Positions 46,595-57,174 of a stretch of 64,000 bases of DNA are shown here, in pieces. How positions within the stretch are numbered: the first letter of the stretch is position 1; every line of letters begins with the position of its first letter. The DNA is from Gemmatimonadota bacterium (GTDB lineage: Bacteria > Gemmatimonadota > Gemmatimonadetes > Longimicrobiales > Gaopeijiaceae). The stretch lies in assembly GCA_022822445.1 (NCBI GenBank), contig JAJEBR010000112.1, positions 62,001-126,000 of the forward strand. The letters run 5' to 3'. The notes below the pieces were generated by a model. It ran no database searches. It was not told where the DNA came from and worked only from the letters and a program-made list of their open reading frames with translations. The position numbers and the translations under genes were made by a program.

Positions 46595-47716
46595 TTATCC
46601 GGCGCGGTGCCGCGTCCCCCTCGGCGCGACGCGTGAGTCCTGCACCGGCTCCTGGGGCTCCAGCATGCGGGTGACGAGGGATGAAGTGTAGTCCACGATG
46701 GCGATGACCTTCTCGTAGGGCATCCTCGTCGGTCCGATGACGCCCAGTATCCCCCGCAGGCGCCCGAACCGGTATCCCGAGGTGACGAGCGTGAAGCCGG
46801 AGAGTTCCGGCGCGTGCTCGGACCCGATGGTGACGAAGGGTCCCCGCTGCACCGCGCGCCTTCCCAGGACCTTCGCCAGAAGCTCCTTCTGCTCGGTCAG
46901 CGCGATCAGGTCCTTGAGGCGGTCGCTGGTCGAGAACTCCGGCTGCGCCGCGATGGAGGATGTCTGTCCCAGTACGACCTGGTCCTCGCCGCTGGTTTCG
47001 GCCGCGAAGAACTCCTCGCCCGATTCGATGAAGATGTTGAGGATGTCACGTGCGGCGGGATCTTCAACTGCGTCACGGAGACGGTTCCCGAATGTGCGCC
47101 GGATCTCGAGGAAGGTGAGCCCGCCGAGCCGCTCGTTGAGGACCTGGCGGATCAGGTCCAGGATGTCGGAAGGGGCCTCACCCGGAAGGTCGATGTAAAC
47201 GGTCCGAACCATCCCCGACTGGACCGTGACGACCATCAGCACCTTTTGCGACGATACCTGGATCAGGTCGATCTTCTCCAGGCGGGCGTTGTCGAGCTGT
47301 GGAACGGACCCGACGCCGAGTTCATTGACCAGGATTCCGAGCGCCCGTGTCGCATTCTGGAGGATCCTCTCCAGAGTGTAGTCTCCCGTCCACAGCTCTC
47401 GCTCGATCCGGGCCTGTTCCTGCTCGGTGAGACTCTCGGGTTGCACGACGCTGTCCACGAAGAACCGGTAGGCCAGGTCGGTGGGGACCCGTCCCGCCGA
47501 GGTATGCGGGTGGGTGAGATAGCCGTCCTCCTCCAGATCAGCCATCGTGTTGCGGATCGTGGCCGGAGAGACGCCGAACTCGTAGCGGCGGGTCAGCGTG
47601 CGGCTGCCCGCGGGTTCGGCGGTCTCGACGTAGGTGCGAATGACCGCCTCGAGCACCGCGCGCTCCCGTTCGGATAGCGGCGGGCGTTCTGTCCGGTGGC
47701 GCAGGTCCATGATCAC
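46595..47716 (-). CDS. hrcA: Heat-inducible transcription repressor HrcA
   Basis: Repressor of chaperone genes that binds CIRCE operators. The 373-residue protein has an N-terminal winged helix ([28 protein letters not shown]), the [24 protein letters not shown] recognition region and a GAF-like middle. The conserved C-terminal part has [21 protein letters not shown]. The GTG start at 47716 overlaps the hemW stop (GTGA); an ATG two codons in is also possible. No CIRCE element (TTAGCACTC-N9-GAGTGCTAA) is seen upstream, so regulated genes probably lie elsewhere. Confidence 0.95.
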   Translation of the reverse strand: MIMDLRHRTERPPLSERERAVLEAVIRTYVETAEPAGSRTLTRRYEFGVSPATIRNTMADLEEDGYLTHPHTSAGRVPTDLAYRFFVDSVVQPESLTEQEQARIERELWTGDYTLERILQNATRALGILVNELGVGSVPQLDNARLEKIDLIQVSSQKVLMVVTVQSGMVRTVYIDLPGEAPSDILDLIRQVLNERLGGLTFLEIRRTFGNRLRDAVEDPAARDILNIFIESGEEFFAAETSGEDQVVLGQTSSIAAQPEFSTSDRLKDLIALTEQKELLAKVLGRRAVQRGPFVTIGSEHAPELSGFTLVTSGYRFGRLRGILGVIGPTRMPYEKVIAIVDYTSSLVTRMLEPQEPVQDSRVAPRGTRHRAG

Positions 47717-48960
47717 ATCGTTTCGTGGCGAACCCCTGGGTATTTGAAAATCTCCCGTGGACCGCCGCCGTCAACCGGTCCGGACGCCCCGGGGGGGCCG
47801 ACCGGCCCTTCCGGGTCACTTCGTTCGAGGGCGGCGTCAAGCTCCAGGGTCAGTGCATCCAGCAGGAGCCAGCCCTTGGGCGTGAGGTGCACGGCGCCGT
47901 CCTTTCGCTCGGCGAGACCTCGGGTCTTCCAGCGGTCCGCGACGGACGAGGCGACCGCGTCCAGTCCGGCCGCGCGCAGCCCCTTCCGGGTCCGCAGTGC
48001 CAGCCACACCCCCTCCAGCCGGGCCTGCCGCGGGCCAGGGGTTTCTTCGCCCGACAGACCGCTTCCGGTCCGGATGACCTGGTCCCGGTACACGGCCCAG
48101 CCGCGTTCGTTCCACCAGCGCCGCCCGCCCGCGTAGCTGTGCGCCCCGTTCCCCAGCCCCAGGTACGGCGCTCCCTGCCAGCAGGCGGTGTTGTGACGGG
48201 ATGCGAATCCGGGGAGCGCGAAGTTCGACAACTCGTAGTGCTCGTACCCGGCCCGGGCGAGGGTCTCGGCGGCGAGGAGGTACTCCTCCCGGTAGCGCGA
48301 CTCGCCGCAGGGGGTGACCCGCCGTTCTCCCACCGCGCGTGCCAGCGGCGTTCCCTTCTCCACGGTCAGTCCGTACAGGGAGATGTGCGGCGCCCGCAGG
48401 GTGAGCGCGTGCTCCAGATCGCCCTTCCAGTCACGGGAGACCGCTGCGGGAAGCCCGAAGATGAGGTCGATCGACAGATTGGATATGCCTGCCGCCCTCG
48501 CGGTCTCCACGGCCACATCGGCGTCGTCTGCCGAATGCAGGCGGCCCATCCAACGCAGCGCCGCGCGGCTGAAGCTCTGCACCCCGAAGGACACACGGTT
48601 GACTCCGCCTTCCGCCCAGCGCCGGGCGACACGTCCGGTGAAGGACTCCGGATTGGCTTCCACGGTCCACTCGAAACCCGGTGTCCGGGTGCTGTGTCCG
48701 AACACGCCGGCCAGCTCGGCTACACGGCGCGGATCGAGCAGCGACGGAGTGCCGCCGCCGACATAGAGGGTCTCCAGCGACGGAGCGAGGCTGACGGTGC
48801 CGGACCCCTCCACCCACTCCAGCTCGGTCCGGACCGCGGCCAGCCACTCCGCGCTGTCCGGACGGCGGTCCACCTCCACGGCGAAGTCGCAGTAGCAGCA
48901 GCGGCGCGCGCAGAACGGCGCGTGCACGTACACGTTGCGGACATCGGTGAGCGCCTTCAC
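47713..48960 (-). CDS. hemW: HemW-like radical SAM protein (coproporphyrinogen III oxidase-like)
   Basis: Heme-trafficking radical SAM protein related to HemN. The 415-residue protein has the cluster motif CARRCCYCDF near residue 20, LETLYVGGGTPSLL, EANPESFTG, VNRVSFGVQSF, SIDLIFGLP and YELSNFALPGFASRHN. A HemN_C-like domain follows. The single first Cys-X3-Cys-X2-Cys set, without the extra N-terminal motif of true HemN, points to HemW. The GTG start at 48960 overlaps dprA (GTGA). Its C-terminus has a Pro/Gly-rich tail. Confidence 0.92.
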   Translation of the reverse strand: MKALTDVRNVYVHAPFCARRCCYCDFAVEVDRRPDSAEWLAAVRTELEWVEGSGTVSLAPSLETLYVGGGTPSLLDPRRVAELAGVFGHSTRTPGFEWTVEANPESFTGRVARRWAEGGVNRVSFGVQSFSRAALRWMGRLHSADDADVAVETARAAGISNLSIDLIFGLPAAVSRDWKGDLEHALTLRAPHISLYGLTVEKGTPLARAVGERRVTPCGESRYREEYLLAAETLARAGYEHYELSNFALPGFASRHNTACWQGAPYLGLGNGAHSYAGGRRWWNERGWAVYRDQVIRTGSGLSGEETPGPRQARLEGVWLALRTRKGLRAAGLDAVASSVADRWKTRGLAERKDGAVHLTPKGWLLLDALTLELDAALERSDPEGPVGPPGASGPVDGGGPREIFKYPGVRHETM

Positions 48961-50024
48961 GCGGCCCCTTCGCGGACCATCGGCCGGCGTCCCGGCGTGC
49001 GCATCACCCGCCCGTCCCGGGTGGTGGCCACAAATCCCCGGATCTCCAGGATCATCAGCGTGGCCCCCACCTCATCCGCCGCGCGGCCGGCCGTGGCCGC
49101 CACCTCCTCCACGGTGACGGGAGCGGCGGGGACCGCGGCGAGCAGGTCGCGCAGCTCCGGCTCCACCGGCACGGGCCTTTCGGTGAAGGAATCCCCTCCG
49201 AGGTTCGTATTCGTTATGATGGCGGCCCCCTGGGCGATCAGCCCGTTCGTACCCTCGCTGGTGGCGCGGTCGATCGGTCCCGGCACGGCGTGCACGTCGC
49301 GCCCCACCGTCAGGGCGTGATCGGCGGTGATGAGCGCGCCGCTGCGCCGCGACGCCTCCACGATGATCACATCGCTCGCCAGCGCGGCGATGATCCGGTT
49401 GCGCCGCGGGAAGTGATGCGGCTCGGCGCGCGCCCCCGGTTCGAACTCGGATACGACCACTCCGTGCTTCAGGATCTCCCGGTAGAGCCGGGTGTTGCTC
49501 GCGGGCGAGGGGACGTCCACTCCGGATCCGAGGACGGCGGCCGTGGGGCCCGGGAGCGCACCCCGGTGGGCTTCGGCGTCGACCCCCATCGCCATCCCGG
49601 ACACTACGCAGCGGCCCTGCGCCGCCAGCCGGGCTCCCAGCGCGCGGGACACGCGGCGGCCGTAAGCGGTCGCGCGGCGGGACCCAACGACGGCAACGCA
49701 CGGGCCATGCAGCAGTTCGGTCCTCCCCAGGGTGAAGAGGACCGCGGGCGGACTGTGGAGATTGCCGAGTCGTTCGGGGTAGCCCTCCCCCTTGTAGACC
49801 AGAACCCCGATACCCGCCTCCCCGCACCGCCGCAGGAGGTCGCGCGCCCGCCGGGCGGGTGCCGCACCCCGGCGAGCCCTTTCGGCCCCTCGATCGGCTT
49901 CCTTCGCAAACGCGTCGGCGTCCGCCGCCAACGCCGCCCCCGGCGAGCCGAAGGCGTCGACCAGCTTCCGGAAGTGCCGGGGGCCGACGCCCGTTACGCA
50001 GTACAGCGTCAGCGCCTCGATCAT
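48957..50024 (-). CDS. dprA: DNA-processing protein DprA
   Basis: Loads RecA on incoming single-stranded DNA during natural transformation. The 355-residue protein has a Rossmann-like DprA domain: GEGYPERLGNLHSPPAVLF, VAVVGSRRATAYGRRVS, VSGMAMGVDAEAHRGAL, VLGSGVDVPSPASN, PHHFPRRNRIIAALASDVIIVEAS and SGALITADHAL. A C-terminal winged helix (about 285-355) resembles the DprA_WH domain. An N-terminal SAM-like segment precedes. ATG 50024 overlaps the obgE stop (ATGA). Confidence 0.94.
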   Translation of the reverse strand: MIEALTLYCVTGVGPRHFRKLVDAFGSPGAALAADADAFAKEADRGAERARRGAAPARRARDLLRRCGEAGIGVLVYKGEGYPERLGNLHSPPAVLFTLGRTELLHGPCVAVVGSRRATAYGRRVSRALGARLAAQGRCVVSGMAMGVDAEAHRGALPGPTAAVLGSGVDVPSPASNTRLYREILKHGVVVSEFEPGARAEPHHFPRRNRIIAALASDVIIVEASRRSGALITADHALTVGRDVHAVPGPIDRATSEGTNGLIAQGAAIITNTNLGGDSFTERPVPVEPELRDLLAAVPAAPVTVEEVAATAGRAADEVGATLMILEIRGFVATTRDGRVMRTPGRRPMVREGAA

Positions 50025-51058
50025 GGTTCCTCCGGGTCCGGGGATTGCTGCGCGGGCCGTGACGCGCCGAGCTGGCGCCAGCACCCCTCCAGCAATTCGT
50101 CCACGCCCTTGCCGGTTACGGCGCTCACGCGGTGGACGCTCCAGGCTTCCGGAGCGTCCAGCTCCGGCGGCTCTTCACCGGGAGCGAGGAGGTCCGCCTT
50201 GGAGAACGCCACCGCGTACGGGAGGTCGGCGAGCCCGGAGGCATGCGTCTCCGCGTAGCGCGCCAGTTCATCAAGCAGCCCCGCCAGCGTTTCTCCCGGG
50301 TCCGGACCGTCTACCGGGAGCAGGATCACCAGCGCGCGGGTGCGCTCGATGTGGCGCAGGAAGCGGTGGCCGAGCCCCTTCCCTTCATGCGCCCCTTCGA
50401 TGATCCCGGGGATGTCGGCGACAACGAAGGAGCGAAACCCCGTCAGCTCGACGACCCCCAGGTTGGGCGTGAGGGTCGTGAAGGGATAGTCGGCGATCTT
50501 CGGCCGGGCGTGGCTGATGCGGGCCAGGAGAGTCGACTTGCCGGCATTGGGCTCGCCGACCAGGCCCACGTCGGCGAGGAGCTTGAGTTCAAGACGGAGC
50601 CGCCGCTCCTCGCCTTCGCCTCCCGGCTCCCATCTGCGAGGAGCCTGCCGGGTGGGCGAGGTGAAGCGCGCGTTTCCGCGCCCGCCGCGTCCCCCGAGCG
50701 CGACGACCAGGGCTTCGTCCGCTTCCAGCAGCTCACCCAGTACCGCGCCGTTGCCGTCATCGACGGCGATCGTGCCGCACGGCACCCTCAGGACGAGGTC
50801 GCGCCCGCTCCTTCCCGTCCGGTTGGATCCTCCGCCGTGCGTCCCCCGCTCGGCGCTGTAGTGCCGCTTGTAGCGGAAGTCGCTCAGGGTGGTGAGCCCC
50901 GCGTCCGCCACCAGCCGCACGTCGCCGCCCTTCCCCCCGTCACCGCCCGCGGGCCCTCCGCGCGGCACCCCCTTTTCCCGGCGGAATGCCTCCGCCCCCG
51001 AGCCACCGCGGCCACCGCGGACCTCGATCGTCACCGAGTCCAGGAACATGGCGCTCAC
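50021..51058 (-). CDS. obgE: GTPase ObgE/CgtA
   Basis: Ribosome-associated GTPase for 50S assembly and stringent control. The Gly-rich Obg domain (about 1-160) has GGRGGSGAEAFRREK and GGDGGKGGDVRLVADAGLTTL. The G domain has G1 GEPNAGKSTLL, G3 DIPGIIEGAHEGKGLG, and a G4-like FSKADLL in place of the usual NKxD. A short C-terminal part ends PDPEEP. It is 345 residues from GTG 51058, which overlaps the asparaginase stop (GTGA). The ATG three codons later (MFLDSV) matches the family's usual N-terminus better and may be the true start. Confidence 0.95.
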   Translation of the reverse strand: MSAMFLDSVTIEVRGGRGGSGAEAFRREKGVPRGGPAGGDGGKGGDVRLVADAGLTTLSDFRYKRHYSAERGTHGGGSNRTGRSGRDLVLRVPCGTIAVDDGNGAVLGELLEADEALVVALGGRGGRGNARFTSPTRQAPRRWEPGGEGEERRLRLELKLLADVGLVGEPNAGKSTLLARISHARPKIADYPFTTLTPNLGVVELTGFRSFVVADIPGIIEGAHEGKGLGHRFLRHIERTRALVILLPVDGPDPGETLAGLLDELARYAETHASGLADLPYAVAFSKADLLAPGEEPPELDAPEAWSVHRVSAVTGKGVDELLEGCWRQLGASRPAQQSPDPEEP

Positions 51059-52059
51059 GGATCCACGGTCAGGCGGCCCACCACATCCCCGAGGGTGTTG
51101 GTGAGCGTCGGTTCGACATGCTCCGCCAATGACCGCGCCGCGCCGGCCGACAGGATGCCGGCCCGGGATAGAACGCCCAGCAGCGCCGGGGGCGCCGCCC
51201 GCCAGGCCCCGTCCTCCACCTTGACGGCCACACCGAGCCCGCGCTCCCGGTCGGCGGCGACGTAGATCCCTTCCGCCCCCGTCTTGGCGATCACGCGCCC
51301 TCCTTCCACCTCCATGAGGCGTGTGCAGAGCCGGCCGGTGCCCGCGACCATGAAGGGATGTGACACCATCGCTCCGACCATCCGGCCGGGCGCTCCACCC
51401 TCCCCCGCAGCCGCCACCAGCCGAGCCATCGCTGCGGCGAGATCCAGCAGCGGGACCGCGAACGTCGGCACTCCGCAGCCGTCCACCGCCCACGGTATCG
51501 TGCGGGCGTCGCACCGCATCCACCGGCCGAGTTCGCGTCGCATGCGCTGCTGTACCGGGTGTTCCGCGCGCTCGTAGCCACGCAGGGGCCATCCGTGGAA
51601 GGCGGCCAGCGCGAGCATCCCGGCGTGTTTGCCGGAGCAGTTGCTCATGATCGAGGTGAGCGGCGTGCCCGCGCGGGCCAGTTCGCGCTCGCGCTGGCGC
51701 GACAGCGGGGAGTGGGTGCCGCAGACGAGCAGCGACTCCGCCACGCCGGCCTTCGCCAGCATCGAGCGCGCCACGGCCAGGTGTGCCTCCTCCGAATTGT
51801 GTGAACCGCAACACAGCGCGATCTCCTCATCGGAAAACCCGAAATGGTCCGCAGCCCCGTCCGCCACCAGCGGAAGGGCCTGGAACGGCTTCGCCGCCGA
51901 CCGCAGTACCGTGGGGCGTCCAGTGTCCCCCCAGCTGGCGGCTATGCGCCCCGCGGCGTCCACGACCACCGCATGTACCCGGTGGGTGGATTCCAGCAGC
52001 GGCCCCCGGTTCGTCTTGACCGTCAGGGGCCCGCCATCCGGTCTCACGGAAGGGTGCAT
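51055..52059 (-). CDS. Asparaginase (thermolabile, Rhizobium etli type)
   Basis: Hydrolyses L-asparagine to aspartate and ammonia. The 334-residue protein belongs to the beta-lactamase-like asparaginase class, not the EcAI/EcAII fold. It has LRSAAKPFQALPLVADGAAD, CCGSHNSEEAHL, the SNCSGKHAGMLALA motif with the Ser and Lys pair, and AVDGCGVPTFAVPLL. The start at ATG 52059 gives the best N-terminus, but no clear ribosome site is present and a further-upstream start is possible. It lies 112 bases after the S41 protease gene. Amino-acid use is also suggested by the S46 peptidase. Confidence 0.9.
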   Translation of the reverse strand: MHPSVRPDGGPLTVKTNRGPLLESTHRVHAVVVDAAGRIAASWGDTGRPTVLRSAAKPFQALPLVADGAADHFGFSDEEIALCCGSHNSEEAHLAVARSMLAKAGVAESLLVCGTHSPLSRQRERELARAGTPLTSIMSNCSGKHAGMLALAAFHGWPLRGYERAEHPVQQRMRRELGRWMRCDARTIPWAVDGCGVPTFAVPLLDLAAAMARLVAAAGEGGAPGRMVGAMVSHPFMVAGTGRLCTRLMEVEGGRVIAKTGAEGIYVAADRERGLGVAVKVEDGAWRAAPPALLGVLSRAGILSAGAARSLAEHVEPTLTNTLGDVVGRLTVDP

Positions 52060-52171
52060 CCGGCGACGTTCAACATTGGCGACGGCTGGCGGGCGTTTCC
52101 ATGGCAGGATGGGCGCCGGGTCCGGAGGCGGTGGTCGGAGCGGGCGATCGCACCACCCGGCCTCGCCCCTC

Positions 52172-53839
52172 TCAGCGGAGATCACCCCCCGGGGCGGGCC
52201 CGCCGTCCGCCGGCGCGGTCACCGCCAGCGGAGATCCCGCAAGTGCGAAGAGGTCGGACCGGCTCTTCGCCGCGAGCAGCAGTTCCACCGCCCGGGCGAG
52301 CTGCGCGTCGGTCTCGCGGGCCCGCCTGAAGCGCCCCAGGTCGTCCCACGCCAGCGACGCGATATCGCTGCCAAGGCTGAACTCCAGCGCGCGGCGCGCC
52401 TGCATGAACGTCTCGAGGGGGACTTCGAAGCCGCGTTCCAGCAGAGCGGCATGGAAGCTCTCGAGATCCGCATCGGCAAGGACGAAACCGGGTTCCAGAT
52501 CCGGGTGCCTGCCGAGGAAGTCGACTGCCCAGCTGTGGCGGGCCGCGAACAAGCCGATCCCGGAGGCGAGGATTTCGTCGAGCGCGGTCCGTTCAACGGT
52601 GGTGAGCGTGTCCTGCAGTACCCACAGGTCGGGAACGATGCCGCCGCCGCCGTGGAGCAGACGTCCCCCGGAGGAGGTGAAGCGGGGCTTGTCGCCCAGG
52701 TCGGGCCGCTCCGCCGGATTGCCGGTCACGGTGATCGGCCCGTCCCCGAGGCGGCTGGTCCGCGCGCTGCGGTTCCGTTCGATCGAACGGCCGACCGGTG
52801 TGTACCAGCGCGCGGTCGTGAGCCCCAGCACGTTCCCGCCCGCAAGCGGAAAGAGCGACTGCACCGACCCCTTGCCGTACGTGGTGGTGCCGATCAGCAG
52901 GGCGCGATCGTGATCCTGGAGAGCACCCGCCACGATCTCCGAGGCCGAAGCGCTCGTCCTCCCGACCAGGACCACGACCGGCAGGTCGGAATAGGCCTGA
53001 TCCCCCATGGCGACGAATGCCTCGGGATCCGCCGACCGGGTGCGGATCTCGACGATCGGCTTGCCCCGGTCGAGAAAGAGGTCCGTGAGCGCCACGCCCT
53101 CGGTAAGCAGGCCGCCCCGGTTCGCGCGCAGGTCCAGGACGAGTGAAGTCATGCCCTCTGCCGAAAGGGAGTCGATGGCGGCCCGCACCTCCCGCGTGGT
53201 GGTGCGGTTGAAGGTGAGGAGCGGCACGTACCCGATTCCGCCCTCCAGCATGGCGGCGAAGGGAACCGACGGCACCTGAATCGCCGCGCGCGTCACCTCG
53301 AAGGTGATGACGCGGTCGACACCGGGGCGCCTCACCCCGATCCGGACGCTCGTCCCCGGCTCCCCCCGGAGCAGTCCTACCGCCTGGTCGGACACCCATC
53401 CCTCCACCGACTGGTCATCCACCTCCACGATCCGGTCGCCGGGCCTCATCCCGGCCCGGGCGGCCGGCGTCCCGGGGATCGGGGCCGAAACCGTGATAAA
53501 CCCGTCCAGGTTGATGACCTCGATGCCGACGCCCCGGTAGTCGCCCTGTGTGCGGATCCGCTCCTCTTCCCAGTCCCTGGCCGTAAGGAACCGCGAGTTG
53601 GGATCGTCGAGCTGGTCCACCAGACCGTTGAAGGCCGCCTCGTAGAGCCCGCCGACATCCACCTCCTCGACGAAGTCGTTCTCGATGTGCCGCATGACCT
53701 CGTCGAAGATGCGGGCATGGAGGTAGATGCTGCTGGTCGAGCCCACGTCGCTCTGCAGGAGCCATCCGCCGCAAATGACCGCACCGATGAAGACCAATCC
53801 CGGCAGCCGTAACGATTTCGACCTGTTCATCGGCCTCAT
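52172..53839 (-). CDS. S41-family carboxyl-terminal processing protease
   Basis: Periplasmic or membrane-anchored CtpA/Prc-type protease. A single N-terminal span (about 12-30) is followed by FDEVMRHIENDFVEEVD. The PDZ domain (about 100-180) has GVGIEVINLDGFITVSAPI and GMRPGDRIVEVDDQSV. The S41 domain has LVLDLRANRGGLLTEGV, the catalytic Ser in GRTSASASEIVAGALQD and the catalytic Lys in TTTYGKGSVQSL. A roughly 150-residue helical C-terminal extension is longer than in CtpA. ATG 53839 overlaps the tmk stop (ATGA). Confidence 0.94.
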   Translation of the reverse strand: MRPMNRSKSLRLPGLVFIGAVICGGWLLQSDVGSTSSIYLHARIFDEVMRHIENDFVEEVDVGGLYEAAFNGLVDQLDDPNSRFLTARDWEEERIRTQGDYRGVGIEVINLDGFITVSAPIPGTPAARAGMRPGDRIVEVDDQSVEGWVSDQAVGLLRGEPGTSVRIGVRRPGVDRVITFEVTRAAIQVPSVPFAAMLEGGIGYVPLLTFNRTTTREVRAAIDSLSAEGMTSLVLDLRANRGGLLTEGVALTDLFLDRGKPIVEIRTRSADPEAFVAMGDQAYSDLPVVVLVGRTSASASEIVAGALQDHDRALLIGTTTYGKGSVQSLFPLAGGNVLGLTTARWYTPVGRSIERNRSARTSRLGDGPITVTGNPAERPDLGDKPRFTSSGGRLLHGGGGIVPDLWVLQDTLTTVERTALDEILASGIGLFAARHSWAVDFLGRHPDLEPGFVLADADLESFHAALLERGFEVPLETFMQARRALEFSLGSDIASLAWDDLGRFRRARETDAQLARAVELLLAAKSRSDLFALAGSPLAVTAPADGGPAPGGDLR

Positions 53840-54507
53840 GCGCGTCGCCTCATCATTGATCCAGCCCCGCCACTGCCGGAGGTTTCCGGAAATCTCGCAA
53901 CCACTTCACCCAGGATCCGCATCTCGACCTCGTCGGGACTGCCGCACGCCGATACCAGTACGGCGTTCCCCTGGTTCGCCGACATTTCAACATATCCCTG
54001 CCGCACCCTGCGGTGAAAGTCGGCGCTGGCCGATTCGAAGCGGTCCCCACCCTTCCCCTGTCGCCTCTGCCGGGCCATGCCCTCCTCGATGGGAAGGTCG
54101 AGCACGATGCAGAGGTCCGGCACCAGCCCGGCGGTTGCGTAGGCGTTCAATGGGGCAATGCGCTCAACGCCGATCTCACTGCCGTATCCCTGGTAGGCGA
54201 AGGTGCTCATTTCGAAGCGGTCGGACACCACCCAGCTGCCGCCGGCCAGGGCGGGTTCCACGACGCACCGGACGAAGGCCGAGCGGGCGGCCAGAATCAG
54301 GAGCAGCTCGGTCTCCGGCGGCACGGCCACGTCGCCGCGGTGGAGGACCAGTTCGCGGATCCGCTCCCCCACCGGGGTCCCGCCCGGCTCGCGCGCCACC
54401 ACCACCTCCAGGCCCGCCGCGCGCAGGAACGCGCGCAACCGTTCGGCCTGGGTGGTCTTGCCGGTCCCTTCGCCTCCTTCGACGACGATGAAGCGCCCGC
54501 GCGCCAC
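53836..54507 (-). CDS. tmk: Thymidylate kinase
   Basis: Phosphorylates dTMP to dTDP. The 223-residue protein has the P-loop EGGEGTGKTTQAE (residues 10-22), REPGGTPVGERIREL (dTMP-binding DR-type region), SDRFEMSTFAYQGYG and the lid region LDLPIEEGMARQRRQGKGGDRFE. The lid Arg pattern is of the E. coli type. The GTG start at 54507 is used. It lies 16 bases after ylbF and overlaps the S41 protease start by four. Confidence 0.95.
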   Translation of the reverse strand: MARGRFIVVEGGEGTGKTTQAERLRAFLRAAGLEVVVAREPGGTPVGERIRELVLHRGDVAVPPETELLLILAARSAFVRCVVEPALAGGSWVVSDRFEMSTFAYQGYGSEIGVERIAPLNAYATAGLVPDLCIVLDLPIEEGMARQRRQGKGGDRFESASADFHRRVRQGYVEMSANQGNAVLVSACGSPDEVEMRILGEVVARFPETSGSGGAGSMMRRRA

Positions 54508-54523
54508 CTGTGGAGCCGTCCCT

Positions 54524-54883
54524 TCAGGAAGTCAGGATGATCGGAGACGCGGCACCGGCCCGCATCCCCTCCTGGATGGCCGCGTCCGCCCTGTGCATGA
54601 CGCGGTCGAAGTTCGCCTGCGCCGCGACAAGGCTCTGGTAGACCGAAAGCGTCTGCAGCTCCCCCAGGGCGGTCTCGTAGGCCTCCATGTCTTCGGGAGC
54701 GGGCTGTTTGCCCCGCTGCACCGCGGCCTGCAGCGAGCCCTCGATCTCGACCAGCCGGTTGCGCAGCGTGGTCATCTCGCGGTCGTCGTCCGCGCTCTCC
54801 TTCGCTCTGGCCAGCGTGCGGTACTCGGGCGTCCCTCCGAGGGCGCGACCGAGTGATTCCGCCAGTTCCTCGATTCTCGACAT
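54524..54883 (-). CDS. YlbF-family regulator
   Basis: A 119-residue all-helical protein of the YlbF/YmcA family (DUF964): SRIEELAESLGRALGGTPEYR, NRLVEIEGSLQAAVQRGK and VYQSLVAAQANFDRVMHRADAAI. In Bacillus these proteins form the RicAFT complex that tunes RNase Y and competence. Here no partner is adjacent. ATG 54883 has GGAGG, overlapping the prmC stop, eight bases upstream. The frame further upstream shadows prmC. Confidence 0.88.
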   Translation of the reverse strand: MSRIEELAESLGRALGGTPEYRTLARAKESADDDREMTTLRNRLVEIEGSLQAAVQRGKQPAPEDMEAYETALGELQTLSVYQSLVAAQANFDRVMHRADAAIQEGMRAGAASPIILTS

Positions 54884-54887
54884 CTTC

Positions 54888-55771
54888 TCAACCTCCGTAA
54901 GCTTGTGCAAAAACATAGCGGGGCAGCCCGGCGAGGTCCTCGTGCACCGCCACTTCGCCGAGGCCGGCACAATCCCGCAGCAGCCCCGCGACCGCCTCCG
55001 TCTGTGACCTGCCAACCTCCAGACCCACCCATCCGTGTGGGCGCAAGACCCCTTCCAGCCCGGCGATCAGCTCGCGGATCACGGCCAGGCCGGCGTCGGC
55101 TGCCACCATGGCCGTGGACGGCTCCCACTCCCTCACCTCCGCCTCGGCAGCCCGCCACTCTTCGTGGGTGAGGTAGGGCGGGTTGGCGAGGATGAGGTCG
55201 CAGGTCATCCCGGCCAGGGGCTCCAACAGGCTCCCGGCATGGAATTCGATCCCCGGCTGCCCGCACCGCCGCGCGTTGCGCCGGGCGACCCGCAGCGCGT
55301 CGGGCGAGATGTCGGTGGCGACGACCCTGCGGGCGATCCCCTCGTCGGCCAGGGCGATGGCGATGCACCCGGAACCCGTCCCCACGTCGGCGGCCGCCGC
55401 AAAGATGCGGTCCGGGCCCGCGACGCGCTTCAGGACATCGATGAGGTATTCGGTCTCCGGGCGCGGAATGGCCACCCCCGGACCGACCTCCAGCTCGAGG
55501 TTCCGGTACGGGGCCGAGCCCAGCACGTACTGGAGCGGCTCGCGGGCGCCGCGCCGCCTCAACAGCCGCTTGTAGCGGGACAGTTCGCCGGCGGTGAGCG
55601 GCCGGTCGAAGTGAAGGTAGAGCTGGAGCCGGTCCATCCCCAGGACGTGGGCCAGCAGAAACTCGGCGTTGAGCCGTCCGTTTTCGACAGCGCGGTCCTC
55701 CAGGTAGCCACCGCTGACCCGGATGACGTCCAGCACCCGCCAGCTGCGGGGAGGCGCGGGGGCGCGCATGC

Positions 55772-55775
<4 letters not shown>
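54888..55775 (-). CDS. prmC: Release-factor glutamine methyltransferase PrmC
   Basis: Methylates the GGQ glutamine of RF1 and RF2, raising termination efficiency. The 295-residue protein has an N-terminal helical domain ([20 protein letters not shown]), [10 protein letters not shown] and the SAM motif [15 protein letters not shown]. The catalytic NPPY lies in [14 protein letters not shown]. Its start overlaps the prfA stop: TTG 55775 (TTGA), or ATG two codons later. Being next to its substrate gene prfA is a classic arrangement. Confidence 0.95.
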
Positions 55776-56857
<1,082 letters not shown>

Positions 56858-56989
56858 CGGGGGGCTCCTTGGTGCGGTTGTGATGGCGAAATATGTCAGA
56901 GGCCCGACCCGGGTTCAACGGAGGATGCTGATCAGCGGGCGACGAGGCCGGTCGCGGGACGTGTGGGCGAGGGCGCGACGGGCGCGGGC

Positions 56990-57174
56990 GACGGGCGCGA
57001 CGAAGGGCGAATAACCGGGCTATTTGTCCGAGAGCAGGCAGCGCGGTGCTCTGGACGCTCAGAATGTAAAGAGGACCTGACAGATTGTAATGTCGTCATG
57101 GCAGCGAACGATGCGAGCGCCGCGGTCAGCGCGGATGCATCGCCCCCCGAATGCAGCGGGGACCTATTCGACGG
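56990..57174 (-). repeat. Dispersed repeat A (about 185 nt) upstream of prfA
   Basis: Aligns end to end, with few gaps, to repeat B at 62003-62190 on the same strand. The first 59 bases match at about 46 positions by eye. It begins at CCGTCG on the lnt stop codon, includes the 29-base operator/promoter-like block (57063-57091) and ends in a GC-rich CGTCGCGCC stretch. Together with the bases to 56858 it fills the 306-nt gap between lnt and prfA. No protein is supported in it. Confidence 0.65.
57065..57081 (-). promoter_or_regulatory. Operator-like dyad in repeat A
   Basis: GTCAGGTCCTCTTTACA on the minus strand matches the sites at 9280-9387 at the GTCA, the G two bases on, and the final TT-K-AC block. 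It overlaps a possible promoter read as TTACAA, 16 bases, TACATT. It is about 210 bases upstream of the prfA start. Confidence 0.45.

Noticed and set aside
46585-47800. CIRCE operator near hrcA
   Set aside because: No inverted TTAGCACTC/GAGTGCTAA pair is found on either side of hrcA or dnaJ.
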